From Arthrobacter oryzae (lineage in GTDB: Bacteria > Actinomycetota > Actinomycetes > Actinomycetales > Micrococcaceae), in NCBI RefSeq assembly GCF_003634095.1, contig NZ_RBIR01000002.1, positions 558,001 through 622,000 of the forward strand: 64,000 nt of DNA. The letters are read 5' to 3'. Under the pieces are notes generated by a model. It saw nothing but the letters and a program-made list of their open reading frames with translations. It had not been told where the DNA came from and searched no databases. The position numbers were made by a program, and so were the translations under genes. The first letter of the stretch is position 1, and each line of letters starts with the position of its first letter. Below, piece after piece: positions 1-8,406 of the stretch.

Positions 1-192
1 GTGATGAAGGACCTCGCCAAGTCCGGCATGACCATGATCGTGGTGACCCACGAGATCGGCTTCGCCCGCGAGGTCGGTGACCGCCTGACGTTCATGGACG
101 GCGGCGTCGTCGTCGAGTCCGGCGATCCGCGGGAGGTCCTGGCCAACCCGCAGCACTCCCGCACCAAGGAGTTCCTGAGCCGGGTGCTGTAG
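1..192 (+). CDS. Polar amino acid ABC transporter ATPase, C-terminal fragment
   Basis: This is the last 63 residues of an ABC ATPase; the gene continues beyond the left edge, so the GTG at base 1 is probably internal. The H-loop histidine is visible in [16 protein letters not shown]. It is followed by [13 protein letters not shown] and the C-terminal [15 protein letters not shown], which is the usual ending of GlnQ/HisP-type ATPases that energise uptake of polar amino acids. The Walker A, Q-loop and signature motifs lie outside the window, so the substrate cannot be named. A strong terminator follows directly, so this is the last gene of its operon. Confidence 0.85.
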   Translation: MMKDLAKSGMTMIVVTHEIGFAREVGDRLTFMDGGVVVESGDPREVLANPQHSRTKEFLSRVL

Positions 193-216
193 TTCCGGAA
201 TTCCGCACCGATTTCG

Positions 217-256
217 GACAGCCGCTACGTGGATCCACGTAGCGGCTGTCTTTTTT
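217..256 (+). terminator. Rho-independent terminator after the ABC ATPase
   Basis: A perfect 15-bp stem (217-231 paired with 236-250) encloses a GATC loop and is followed by six T residues (251-256). It starts 25 bases after the stop codon of the ABC ATPase. It also faces the 3' end of menD on the other strand, and with only a few bases to spare it could act in both directions. Confidence 0.9.
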
Positions 257-273
257 CGTAGCGGAAACCGGGG

Positions 274-2007
274 CTAGGGCTGCGGGAGGCCTTGCACGGC
301 CGTGGCCACCGCAGCCCGGATGGCGCGGTGCAGTTCCCCGAGCCGGTGCCGGTCCGTGCGCACTTCGATGATGCTCCGGCCCTCCACCGGGCGGGACAGT
401 GCCTCGGCGAGTTCCGCCGTCGTGGTCACCGGGTGGTGCGCGACGCCGTAGGCCGCGGCCAGCGCGCCGAGATCCACCTGCTGCGGGGTGGCGAAGAGGC
501 GTTCGACGGCGTCGCCGTAGCCTCCGGCCGCGGCCACCGCGCCGTGCTCCAGGAGCCCGAAGATGGCACCGCCGGCGTCGTTGAGCACCACGATCCGCAG
601 CTGCGGTTCGGTCTCTCCGGCGCCGAGCAGGAGCCCGCCGGCGTCGTGCAGGAACGTGACGTCACCCATCAGCACCGTGGTTTCCTGGCCGCCGCCGAGC
701 GCGATGCCCGTGGCGGTGGAGGTGGTCCCGTCGATCCCGGCGAGGCCCCGGTTGGCGAACATGGTGGCCTGCGGTTCTGACGGCGGCGTCCCGGCAAGAT
801 CCACGTCACGGATGCCGTTCGAGGAGCCCAGGACCAGCTGCCCGCGGGCGTGCTTCCAGACCTCGGCGCCGACGGACGGCCCGGTCGCGGCGGGCGAAGC
901 GGACAGGGCCAGGTCCACGGCATGCTGCGCGGCGGCTCCGGCCAGGAGCCAGGCATCGAGCCAGGCGGCCGTGCCGCGGCCGGCGAACTCCGCCAGGTCG
1001 GTCAGGGTCTGCAGCGGCAGGTCGGTGCGGCGGCCCGGTTCATACCAGGCCACCGGGACGGGCTGGTACAGGGCGGAGGGGACATCGGCCCGGGCCAGCA
1101 GCTGGCTCACGGGGCGCGACAGGGTGGGCCGGCCGAAGAGGACCACCCGCTCGATCGGCTGTGCCGAGCCCGCGCCGAAGTGGCCGATGAGGAGCCGGTA
1201 GGGCCCGACGGCGTTGGGCCCGAACCGGGCGTTGGAGGAAGGTTCGGCCAGAAGCGGCAGGCCGTGGGCGCGCGCGAAGGCCTCGGCCACCGGGCCGGCG
1301 TCGTGCCCGGCCAGCACCACGGTCCGCCGCTCCGGCAGGGCCGAGGACGCGGCCGGGAAGTCCAGCGCCAGCGGATGCCGGGCGGCCCGGTATGCGCGGC
1401 GCCCGGCAACCTCGGGCAGGCCGTCGCCCACGGCCGGGACCAGCGGGTCGCGGAAGGCCAGGTTCAGCTGGACCGGCCCGGGAGGCGTCTCCTCGAAGAC
1501 TCCGGTGGCGGCGCTGAGGGCCGTTTCGACGGCGCGCCGCGGATCCCTGCCCGCGGGGACGTCGACGGCGAACCGGACGTGCTCGCCGAACAGGTCAAGC
1601 TGCACGGTGGTCTGGTTGGCGCCGGTCCCGCGCAGTTCCTCCGGCCGGTCGGCGGAGAGGACCACGAGGGGGACGGCGGCATGGTTCGCCTCCATGACCG
1701 CCGGAAGGAGGTTGCCCACCGCGGTTCCGGATGTGGTGAGGACGGCGGCCGGGGCTCCGGTGGACAGCGCCAGGCCGAGGGCCGTGAACCCGGCGGAGCG
1801 CTCGTCGATCCGGACCAGCAGTTCCACCCGGCCGGCGGCTTCGGCCTCGGCCAGGGCGTAGGCCATGGGCGCGGAGCGCGACCCCGGCGAGAGCACCACG
1901 TGGCGCACCCCGGCGTCGAGCAAGGTGTCGACGACGATGCGGGCGGCCTCCACCGCTCCCAGGCCGTCGGAGGCGGACGGCCCGGCGGCGGAATCTGCCG
2001 GCGTCAC
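274..2007 (-). CDS. menD: 2-succinyl-5-enolpyruvyl-6-hydroxy-3-cyclohexene-1-carboxylate synthase
   Basis: MenD is a thiamine-diphosphate enzyme that adds decarboxylated 2-oxoglutarate to isochorismate in menaquinone synthesis. The start chosen is GTG at 2007, which overlaps the argS stop as GTGA and gives 577 residues, close to the usual 550-580. The open frame extends 57 codons further upstream, but that part reads as the antisense of argS. The N-terminal pyrimidine-binding domain has PGSRSAPM (residues 41-48). The C-terminal diphosphate-binding domain has GDVTFLHD near residue 448. menC lies upstream on the same strand, beyond argS, which supports the assignment and suggests a shared transcript. 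Confidence 0.93.
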   Translation of the reverse strand: MTPADSAAGPSASDGLGAVEAARIVVDTLLDAGVRHVVLSPGSRSAPMAYALAEAEAAGRVELLVRIDERSAGFTALGLALSTGAPAAVLTTSGTAVGNLLPAVMEANHAAVPLVVLSADRPEELRGTGANQTTVQLDLFGEHVRFAVDVPAGRDPRRAVETALSAATGVFEETPPGPVQLNLAFRDPLVPAVGDGLPEVAGRRAYRAARHPLALDFPAASSALPERRTVVLAGHDAGPVAEAFARAHGLPLLAEPSSNARFGPNAVGPYRLLIGHFGAGSAQPIERVVLFGRPTLSRPVSQLLARADVPSALYQPVPVAWYEPGRRTDLPLQTLTDLAEFAGRGTAAWLDAWLLAGAAAQHAVDLALSASPAATGPSVGAEVWKHARGQLVLGSSNGIRDVDLAGTPPSEPQATMFANRGLAGIDGTTSTATGIALGGGQETTVLMGDVTFLHDAGGLLLGAGETEPQLRIVVLNDAGGAIFGLLEHGAVAAAGGYGDAVERLFATPQQVDLGALAAAYGVAHHPVTTTAELAEALSRPVEGRSIIEVRTDRHRLGELHRAIRAAVATAVQGLPQP

Positions 2008-3833
2008 ATGTTCTCCGGCGTCTCGATGCCCAGCAGGTCCAGGCCGCCCGACAGGCGGCGCAGCACCAGGGCGCAGAGGGCCAGCCGCGAGTCCCGGACT
2101 GATTCCTCGGCTTTGAGTACGGGGCATTGGTCGTAGAAGGACGTGAACAGCTGCGCGAGCTCGAACAGGTAGCCGCAAAGCCGGTGCGGCTCGATCGCGT
2201 CGCGCACCTTATTCAGAGTGGCGTCGAACTCCAGCAGGTGCAGGGCAAGGGCGCGTTCCGCGGGTTCGACGACGGCGATCGCCGTCGCGGGCCCGCTGTC
2301 CGCGGTTTCCGCGGCGTCAGGTGCCGGGGTGACGCCACCCAGGCCGCCGGCGTCGCCGCCGTCGGCGAACTGCTCCAGGACCCCGGCCTTGCGCAGGATG
2401 GAGCGGATGCGTGCGGCCGCGTACTGCACGTACGGTCCGGTGTTGCCGGTGAGGGCGAGCATCCGGTCGAAGTCGAAGACGTACTCGGTGTCGTGCCCGG
2501 TGGAGAGGTCGGCGTATTTGACTGCGCCGATGCCCACCTGGCGGGCGGTCACGGCGCGTTCCTGGTCGCTGAGCTCGGGCCGGGACGCGTCGATGACGGC
2601 GCGGGCGCGGTCCACGGCCTCCTCGAGCAGTGCCATGAGCTTCACGGGGGCGCCCGAGCGGGACTTGAGGATCTTGCCGTCTTCGCCGAGCACGTTGCCG
2701 ATCTGGACGTGCACGGCCTCGACCGTGTCCGGCAGCCAGCCGGCATCGCGTGCGGTGGCCATGACCATCCGCAGGTGGACGTTCTGCGGGGCGCCCACGA
2801 CGTAAAGGACCCTGTCGGCCTCCAGGTCGCGGACCCGGTAGCGGATGGTGGCGAGGTCCGTGGTGCCGTAGCCGTAGCCGCCGTCGGACTTGCGGATAAT
2901 GAGCGGCAGCGGCTGCCCGTCGCGGCCGGTAAAGCCCTCGGGGAACGTGCACAGGGCGCCGTCGCTGATCCGGGCCAGGCCGCGCTCCTCGAGTTCCTGG
3001 CACAGCTGTGCCAGATGCGCGTCGTAGGAGCTTTCGCCGGCGATGTGGTCGTCGGTGAGGCTGATGCCCAGCATGGAGTAGATGGCGTTGAAGTATCGCC
3101 TGGACTGGGCGACGAGCCGCTGCCAGACGGCGAAGGTCTCGGCGTCGCCGCCCTGCAGGGCCACGACGCGGAGCCGGGCGCGGGTGGCGAAGCCGTCCGC
3201 GTCGGCGGCCGAGGCATCGAACTTGGCCCGGGCGGCCTGGTAGAACGCGCTGGGGTCCTCCACCAGCAGGGCCGCCTCCGGGGAGTCCTCGCCGATTTCC
3301 AGCCAGTGTTCGATCAGCATGCCGAAGGGGGTGCCCCAGTCGCCGATGTGGTTCTGCCGGATCACGGTGTCGCCGAGGGCTTCGAGGACCTTGACCACGC
3401 TGTCCCCCACCACCGTGGTGCGCAGGTGGCCCACATGCATTTCCTTCGCGACGTTGGGAGAGGAATAGTCGACCACGACGCGGCGCGGTGTCGCCGCCGG
3501 TGTGACCGCCGTGGCAGGGGACGCTGCCTGCGCCGCCTCCGCATTGAGCAGTTCCTCGATCCACGTCCCGTCAAAGCTCAGGTTGATGAAGCCGGGCCCG
3601 GAGATTTCCACGCCGGCGCAGATGCCGTCCAGGTCCAGGGCGTCCACGATCTTTGCGGCGGCGTCCCGGGGCGGCAGGCCGGCCTTCTTGGCCAGGGCCA
3701 TGGCGGCGTTGATCTGGATGTCGGCGAACTGGGAGGGCCTGACCACCGGGTCCGTGTGCCGGAACTCTTCGCCGAACGCGGTGGCAATTGCAGCCTGGAC
3801 TCTGGGGACAACCAATTCGGCCGGATTATTCAC
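2004..3833 (-). CDS. argS: Arginyl-tRNA synthetase
   Basis: This class I tRNA synthetase charges tRNA-Arg with arginine. The 609 residues contain an N-terminal additional domain, the HIGH-type motif in SPNVAKEMHVGHLR (HVGH at 133-136), the KMSKS-region equivalent KSRSGAPVKL, and a C-terminal anticodon-binding domain ending GLDLLGIETPENM. A Gly/Ala/Pro-rich insert of roughly 30 residues sits just before the last domain and accounts for much of the extra length over a typical ~560-residue enzyme. The stop overlaps the menD start by four bases. The position between menC and menD is unusual. Whether this is the only argS in the genome cannot be told from here. Confidence 0.95.
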   Translation of the reverse strand: MNNPAELVVPRVQAAIATAFGEEFRHTDPVVRPSQFADIQINAAMALAKKAGLPPRDAAAKIVDALDLDGICAGVEISGPGFINLSFDGTWIEELLNAEAAQAASPATAVTPAATPRRVVVDYSSPNVAKEMHVGHLRTTVVGDSVVKVLEALGDTVIRQNHIGDWGTPFGMLIEHWLEIGEDSPEAALLVEDPSAFYQAARAKFDASAADADGFATRARLRVVALQGGDAETFAVWQRLVAQSRRYFNAIYSMLGISLTDDHIAGESSYDAHLAQLCQELEERGLARISDGALCTFPEGFTGRDGQPLPLIIRKSDGGYGYGTTDLATIRYRVRDLEADRVLYVVGAPQNVHLRMVMATARDAGWLPDTVEAVHVQIGNVLGEDGKILKSRSGAPVKLMALLEEAVDRARAVIDASRPELSDQERAVTARQVGIGAVKYADLSTGHDTEYVFDFDRMLALTGNTGPYVQYAAARIRSILRKAGVLEQFADGGDAGGLGGVTPAPDAAETADSGPATAIAVVEPAERALALHLLEFDATLNKVRDAIEPHRLCGYLFELAQLFTSFYDQCPVLKAEESVRDSRLALCALVLRRLSGGLDLLGIETPENM

Positions 3834-3888
3834 AGTCCCAAATTATCAGTACCAGCCCCCGCCGCAGCCCCGACCCCGCGGCTCAAAA

Positions 3889-3953
3889 GCAACGCGGGGT
3901 CAGATAGCGCCCGTCCCGGGGCCTTGAATGGGCGCGAAGTGACCCCGCGTTGT
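3889..3953. repeat. Palindromic intergenic repeat (GCAACGCGGGGTCA family), copy 1
   Basis: The 13-base arms CAACGCGGGGTCA (3890-3902) and TGACCCCGCGTTG (3940-3952) are exact inverted repeats. The interior is also partly symmetric (TAGCGCCC against GGGCGCGAA). A second copy with the same arms lies at 62131-62195. It occupies the gap between menC and argS. It could act as a hairpin or attenuator, or be a REP-like element. Confidence 0.85.
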
Positions 3954-3981
3954 TGTGGCGGCGGCGCGGCTCCGGGCGGCC

Positions 3982-5010
3982 CTACGGACCGGCCAGCACC
4001 GCATGCACGCGCCGCACCCGTTCCAGCCACCAGTCCCTGCGTTCCGGCGATGCGGCGTGCTCGGCCAGCAGCTGCGGCGCCGGACGGACCTCCCGGAGGG
4101 TGATCGCGCCGTCGTCGGGTACCAGGGAATCAGGCGTGACGTCGGCCGCGAGCAGGGACACCGTCCCCAGGCCGCAGGCGTAGGGCAGCTCGGGCAGTGC
4201 CGCGGCGAGCGCCAGCCCGGCCCGGATTCCCACGGAGGTGTCCAGCGCCGAACTCACGACGGCGGGCAGCCCGGCCTGCGCCACGATCTCGAGGGCCCGC
4301 CGCACTCCCCCGAGCGGGGCGACCTTGACCACGATCAGGTCCGCGGCACCGGCGCGCGCGACTTTGAGGGGGTCCTCCTCCTTGCGCACGCTTTCATCCG
4401 CGGCGATCAGCACGGGCACGCCTGCGGCGCGAAGCCGCCGCCGGACCTCGGCGAGGCCCTCGATGTCCGGCGCGGGCTGTTCGGCGTATTCGAGTCCGAC
4501 GACGGCGAGCCGCCGCAGCGCCGTGACGGCGTCGGGAACGTCCCAGCCGCCGTTGGCGTCCACGCGGATCGCGGCGTCCGGCAGGGCCTGGCGGACAGCG
4601 GCGACCCGGGCGGCGTCGTCATCGAGGCTCTGGCCGCGTTCGGCGACCTTGACCTTGACCGCGTCCACCCGGCCAAAGCGGGCCAGGACTTCGGGCACCC
4701 GGTGCGCCGGCACCGCAGGGACCGTGGCGTTGACCGGGATGCGGTCCCGCAGCGGTGCCGGGAAGCCGGACCAGCCGGCCTCGATCGCGGCTGTAAGCCA
4801 GCGGGAGGCCTCGGCGTCGTCGTACTCGGGGAAAGGACAGAATTCGCCCCAGCCCGCCGGCCCGCGGACCAGCAGGGCTTCACGTTGCAGGATGCCCCGG
4901 AACTTCACGCGCATGGGCAGGCTGACAACATGGGCATCGGCGAGGAGTTCATCGAGGCCCGGCAGGCAGGCGGCAGCACGTCCTGCGGGGTCCAGCGGAA
5001 GGTCAGCCAT
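3982..5010 (-). CDS. menC: o-Succinylbenzoate synthase
   Basis: MenC dehydrates SHCHC to o-succinylbenzoate in menaquinone synthesis. The 342 residues have the enolase-superfamily layout: an N-terminal capping domain, then a barrel with the KxK pair in DAVKVKV (Lys119 and Lys121), the metal-ligand aspartate in RVDANGGW (Asp151), a further ligand in EYAEQP, and a late Asp-Glu in AADESVR. The spacing fits the actinobacterial OSBS group better than dipeptide epimerases. It is the first gene of a minus-strand run with argS and menD. Two copies of TAATTCCACTG lie immediately upstream (about 5011-5033). Confidence 0.85.
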   Translation of the reverse strand: MADLPLDPAGRAAACLPGLDELLADAHVVSLPMRVKFRGILQREALLVRGPAGWGEFCPFPEYDDAEASRWLTAAIEAGWSGFPAPLRDRIPVNATVPAVPAHRVPEVLARFGRVDAVKVKVAERGQSLDDDAARVAAVRQALPDAAIRVDANGGWDVPDAVTALRRLAVVGLEYAEQPAPDIEGLAEVRRRLRAAGVPVLIAADESVRKEEDPLKVARAGAADLIVVKVAPLGGVRRALEIVAQAGLPAVVSSALDTSVGIRAGLALAAALPELPYACGLGTVSLLAADVTPDSLVPDDGAITLREVRPAPQLLAEHAASPERRDWWLERVRRVHAVLAGP

Positions 5011-5305
5011 AATTCCACTGTACTAATTCCACTGCACTGGGGAGTCATTAGGGAAAAGTCCTGAACTCCTTGATGGGCCGGCGTCGACTGGGGGTGAGTT
5101 CCTGGTCCAGGAAACTCGTCTCCGCCGGCCCCGCTCAAGGAGCGTGATGCCGGGGACAAACCGCGCCGGCAAGAACGACTCTATGATTTGGTTGGCCGGT
5201 CTGGCACGAGTGGTGGGTACTCGATTATTGGCGGGGGCACCACTCCCCCGGCCGCGCGCCGGGCCCTTCAGGTGGCGCGCAGGGTTCTGTGGGAGCCTTG
5301 ATGGC

Positions 5306-6352
5306 ATGAGTTTTCGGCAGGAACGTACCCCATGGGACCCGTCTGCCCCAGGCCCCCAGGCACAGGTCCCGGAACTTCAAAGCCCTGGCGCAGGCGCCCC
5401 GGAGACACAGGTCCTCGAGGCGCAGGCCCCCGGGAATGGCACCGGCATGACGCCGGATCCGCGTGCAGAGGACTCCCCCGGCAAGGGCCCTGCCGCCTTG
5501 TTCCTGCTGGCCACGCTGGCCTGCGTCGCCGCCCTGGCCGCCACCTACTTTTTCTTTGTCCGTACCACCACGGGCCAGTTCATCGACGAGTCGGCCCTCG
5601 TGGAAGCGGTGGCGCTCAGCGGTGCCGCGGGCAAGGCCGCCACTAAACTGCTGGACTGGCTGCCGGCGATCTCAGTGGTGTTTGCGTCGATCGTCGTCGT
5701 ATTCGTCACTATCCTGCGGCGCCGCTGGTCCGCCGCAGGAATCGCCATCACTGCCTGCGTGGGTGCCAACCTTGCCACGCAGATCCTGAAAGACCTTCTC
5801 CCGGCCCGGCCGTACCGCGGGGTGGAGACCCTTGAGCTGAATTCGCTGCCCTCGGGCCACACCACCCTGGCGGCCTCTGCCGCGGCCGCTGTCTTCATTC
5901 TGGTCTCGCCGCGCTGGCGGCCGCTGGCCGGCTACTTGGGCGGCAGCTTCGCCGTCGCCACGGGCGTGTCCACCCTGATCAACCAGTGGCACCGGCCCGC
6001 CGACGTCGTGGCTGCCTTCCTGGTGGTGGGCGCCTTCATGCTCCCGGCCGGCTGGCTGGTCATCCGCCGGGGCCGGAGCTGGAACGTCTGGGAGGGCTAC
6101 AACCGGCACTGGGCCTCCGCCAGGCTGTGGGTGGTGCTGCCCGTACTCACGGGCGTTGCCGCGGCCGGCGTGGCAGCCTACGCCCTGCTCAGCCTTGGCC
6201 CCGGCGGGCAGGAGATCAGCACCATCAGCTATTTCTGGGCGGGAACGTCACTGATCATCATCGCGGGCTACCTCGCCACCGTGGCCGGCGTCTGGTTGTT
6301 CGGCCTGGCCGCCCGGACGCCGGCTGCGGACAGCCCTCCGGCAGGGTCCTAG
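5306..6352 (+). CDS. PAP2-family membrane phosphatase
   Basis: An integral-membrane phosphatase of the type 2 phosphatidic acid phosphatase family, 348 residues from the ATG at 5306 (GGGAG ten bases upstream; longer in-frame starts have no such site). A Pro/Gln-rich cytoplasmic N-terminus of about 60 residues precedes several hydrophobic helices. The three family motifs are visible: KDLLPARPYR, PSGHTT and the H-x3-D segment of NQWHRPADVV. Members dephosphorylate lipid phosphates or undecaprenyl diphosphate; the substrate here is unknown. It converges with the MFS gene, with 29 bases between the two stops. Confidence 0.85.
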   Translation: MSFRQERTPWDPSAPGPQAQVPELQSPGAGAPETQVLEAQAPGNGTGMTPDPRAEDSPGKGPAALFLLATLACVAALAATYFFFVRTTTGQFIDESALVEAVALSGAAGKAATKLLDWLPAISVVFASIVVVFVTILRRRWSAAGIAITACVGANLATQILKDLLPARPYRGVETLELNSLPSGHTTLAASAAAAVFILVSPRWRPLAGYLGGSFAVATGVSTLINQWHRPADVVAAFLVVGAFMLPAGWLVIRRGRSWNVWEGYNRHWASARLWVVLPVLTGVAAAGVAAYALLSLGPGGQEISTISYFWAGTSLIIIAGYLATVAGVWLFGLAARTPAADSPPAGS

Positions 6353-6381
6353 CCGGCCCTGTGACCCGGCAGCCAGCCCGG

Positions 6382-7605
6382 TCAGTAGTTGCGGCGGTGT
6401 TTGAGGCGCGGGATGGTGACGGCGAACACCGCGGCGGCGGCGAAGCCGAGCACACCGGTCGCGGCAACGCCGGCACCGAGCGCCACGGCGGCGGTGACCG
6501 CTGAGAGCAGGACGGGTCCCCCGGTGGCCCCGGCGTCAGCCATGAAGCGCCAGATGCCGAGGAACTGGCCGCGGCCGTTGTCGGGCGAGAAGTCGGCCCC
6601 GAGCGTCATGTTCAGGCCTGAGCTGATCCCGTTGCCGAAGCCGATCAGGAGTGCCGCCAGCATGAGGGAGACGAAGTCCGTGCTCAGCGGGATCAGCACC
6701 ATGGCTACCCCCATGATGAGCGTGGAGGGGACGGCCACCCATTGCCGGCCTTTGCGGTCCATCAGCTTTCCGGCCGGGTAGAACACCAGCATGTCGATGG
6801 CCCCCGAGATCCCGTAGATGAGGGAGGCATGGGTGGGGTCCATGCCGAGGTGGTCGGCCCAGAGCGGGATGACCGCCTGGCGCGAGGCACGGAGCGCGCT
6901 CAGCAGCAGGACCCCCACTCCCACGGTCATGAACACGCCGGAGTGGGACACCGCGACGCTGCGGAGGGTGGGCTGCGGCGGGGCGACGCCGTCGGCAGGC
7001 AGCGGCTTCGCCTCGAGGTCGGGGATGGTGACAGACACGGCCGCCGCGGCGGCCATCGCCACGGCGCCGGCCCAGTAGGCGCCGCTGATGCCGGCAAACT
7101 GCATCACGGCGGCGCCGATGAACGGGCCGATGAATATCCCGATCCTGTTTACGCCGCCGAGCGTGGACAGGGCCCGCGCCCGGAGCATGACCGGCACGGC
7201 CTCGGTCAGGTATTTCTGCCGGGCGAGGCTGAAGACGCTGGCAGCCATGCCTACCACCACCATCGCCGCCGCCAGCACCCAGAGACCGCCGGGAACCAGC
7301 GGCGCGACGGCCGCGGCGGCGAGGGCGAACGCGCTGGCGGCCGCGGCTCCCACGATCGCCCAGCGTTCGCCGAATTTTAGGGTGATCAGTGACGCCGGCA
7401 GGTTGAAGAACCAGGATCCGAGGCCTATCAGCGTCACGATCAGCGCAGCACCGGCCACAGAGGCGCCCAGGTCGCGGGCGGACAGGGCAACCACCGGCAG
7501 GATCGCGCCTTCGCCCAGGCTGAACATCAGGGCCGGCCCGAAGGCGGGTACGGCGATACTGCGGAGGCTGAACGGGGCGAGGCGTGTGGTGGTCATCCCC
7601 TTCAT
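6382..7605 (-). CDS. MFS transporter
   Basis: A major facilitator superfamily permease with about 12 hydrophobic segments over roughly 407 residues. The first cytoplasmic loop carries LITLKFGERWAIV, and the mid-protein loop has YPAGKLMDRKGRQW, a match to the D-R-x-G-R/K MFS signature. Three close in-frame starts exist (TTG 7614, ATG 7605, ATG 7596), and none has a well-spaced Shine-Dalgarno site; 7605 is used here. The substrate cannot be inferred. The overall look is that of drug or metabolite efflux permeases. Confidence 0.82.
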   Translation of the reverse strand: MKGMTTTRLAPFSLRSIAVPAFGPALMFSLGEGAILPVVALSARDLGASVAGAALIVTLIGLGSWFFNLPASLITLKFGERWAIVGAAAASAFALAAAAVAPLVPGGLWVLAAAMVVVGMAASVFSLARQKYLTEAVPVMLRARALSTLGGVNRIGIFIGPFIGAAVMQFAGISGAYWAGAVAMAAAAAVSVTIPDLEAKPLPADGVAPPQPTLRSVAVSHSGVFMTVGVGVLLLSALRASRQAVIPLWADHLGMDPTHASLIYGISGAIDMLVFYPAGKLMDRKGRQWVAVPSTLIMGVAMVLIPLSTDFVSLMLAALLIGFGNGISSGLNMTLGADFSPDNGRGQFLGIWRFMADAGATGGPVLLSAVTAAVALGAGVAATGVLGFAAAAVFAVTIPRLKHRRNY

Positions 7606-7633
7606 CCTAGGCAACCGGCGGGCGGTCCCCGGC

Positions 7634-8371
7634 CTAGGCGTCGAAGTGGGTGCGGACTTCTTCGCTGGTGACGTTCCGGAGCACGTCAGCGGCGACTTCC
7701 CTGAGCTTCTGGTTTCGGTTGCTGGACACCCGGGTGAGGATCGCCATGGCCTGATCCTGGGAGCAGCGGTTCTGGGCCATGATCACGCCGCACGCGAGGT
7801 TGATGGACGTACGGTTTTCCAGGGCGGCCTGCAGGTCCTCGGCCCGGGACTGGAAGGTTCCGAGCCGGACGGCCAGCCTCAGGGCGCGTCCCGCGAGATC
7901 GGCGAATCCGGCTGCTTCCGTGATGATGTCCTCGGTGAACAGCCCGGTTTCCGAACCAAAGAAGTTCAGGGCCGCCGCGGCGTCCTCGCCGATTTCCAGC
8001 GGAACGCCCAGGGTACTGCGGCAGCCGCTGGCCGCGAGTTGGCGTTGGTAGGCGGGCCAACGGGGATCGGTGTCGACATCCGCCAGCAGGACCACGGCCT
8101 TGGTTCGCAGCGCCTCGATGCAGGGGCCGTCGCCGAGGCTCTGCTCGATGCGGTCGAGGGTGACCGCCTGCGGGCTGCTGCCGGCCACCGTCATGGTGCG
8201 CTTCCGTCGCTGCAGCGTGACGCCGCATTCGATCTCGGCGCCGGCGGCGCGGCTCAGCTCAGCTGCCGAGAACACGGCCAGTTGGCCCAGGAAGTCCTCG
8301 ACGTTGTCAGTCCCCAGGAGCAGGTCCTGGAGGTGCAGGGCGGCGTCGTGCCCGATTGAGTTGTTGGCCAT
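7634..8371 (-). CDS. GAF and ANTAR domain RNA-binding regulator
   Basis: A 245-residue signalling protein. Residues about 20-155 form a GAF-like sensor (IEQSLGDGPCIEALRTKAVVLLADVDTDPRWP). Residues about 175-235 form an ANTAR domain with the typical LENRTSINLACGVIMAQ and QDQAMAILTRVSSNRNQKLREVA helices. ANTAR domains bind paired hairpins in nascent RNA and prevent termination. ATG 8371 was chosen because the open frame further upstream is the antisense of the MinD-like gene. No histidine kinase or obvious target operon lies beside it. Confidence 0.85.
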   Translation of the reverse strand: MANNSIGHDAALHLQDLLLGTDNVEDFLGQLAVFSAAELSRAAGAEIECGVTLQRRKRTMTVAGSSPQAVTLDRIEQSLGDGPCIEALRTKAVVLLADVDTDPRWPAYQRQLAASGCRSTLGVPLEIGEDAAAALNFFGSETGLFTEDIITEAAGFADLAGRALRLAVRLGTFQSRAEDLQAALENRTSINLACGVIMAQNRCSQDQAMAILTRVSSNRNQKLREVAADVLRNVTSEEVRTHFDA

Positions 8372-8406
8372 GGCTAAATCTACCGCGGGGGGCTGTGCGG
8401 GCGCGT

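Noticed and set aside
850..2136. A 428-residue plus-strand open frame
   Set aside because: Antisense of menD. The sequence is Gly/Arg/His-rich without a domain.
2127..4103. A 658-residue open frame on the plus strand
   Set aside because: Antisense shadow of argS, typical of high-G+C DNA; no motif and no ribosome site.
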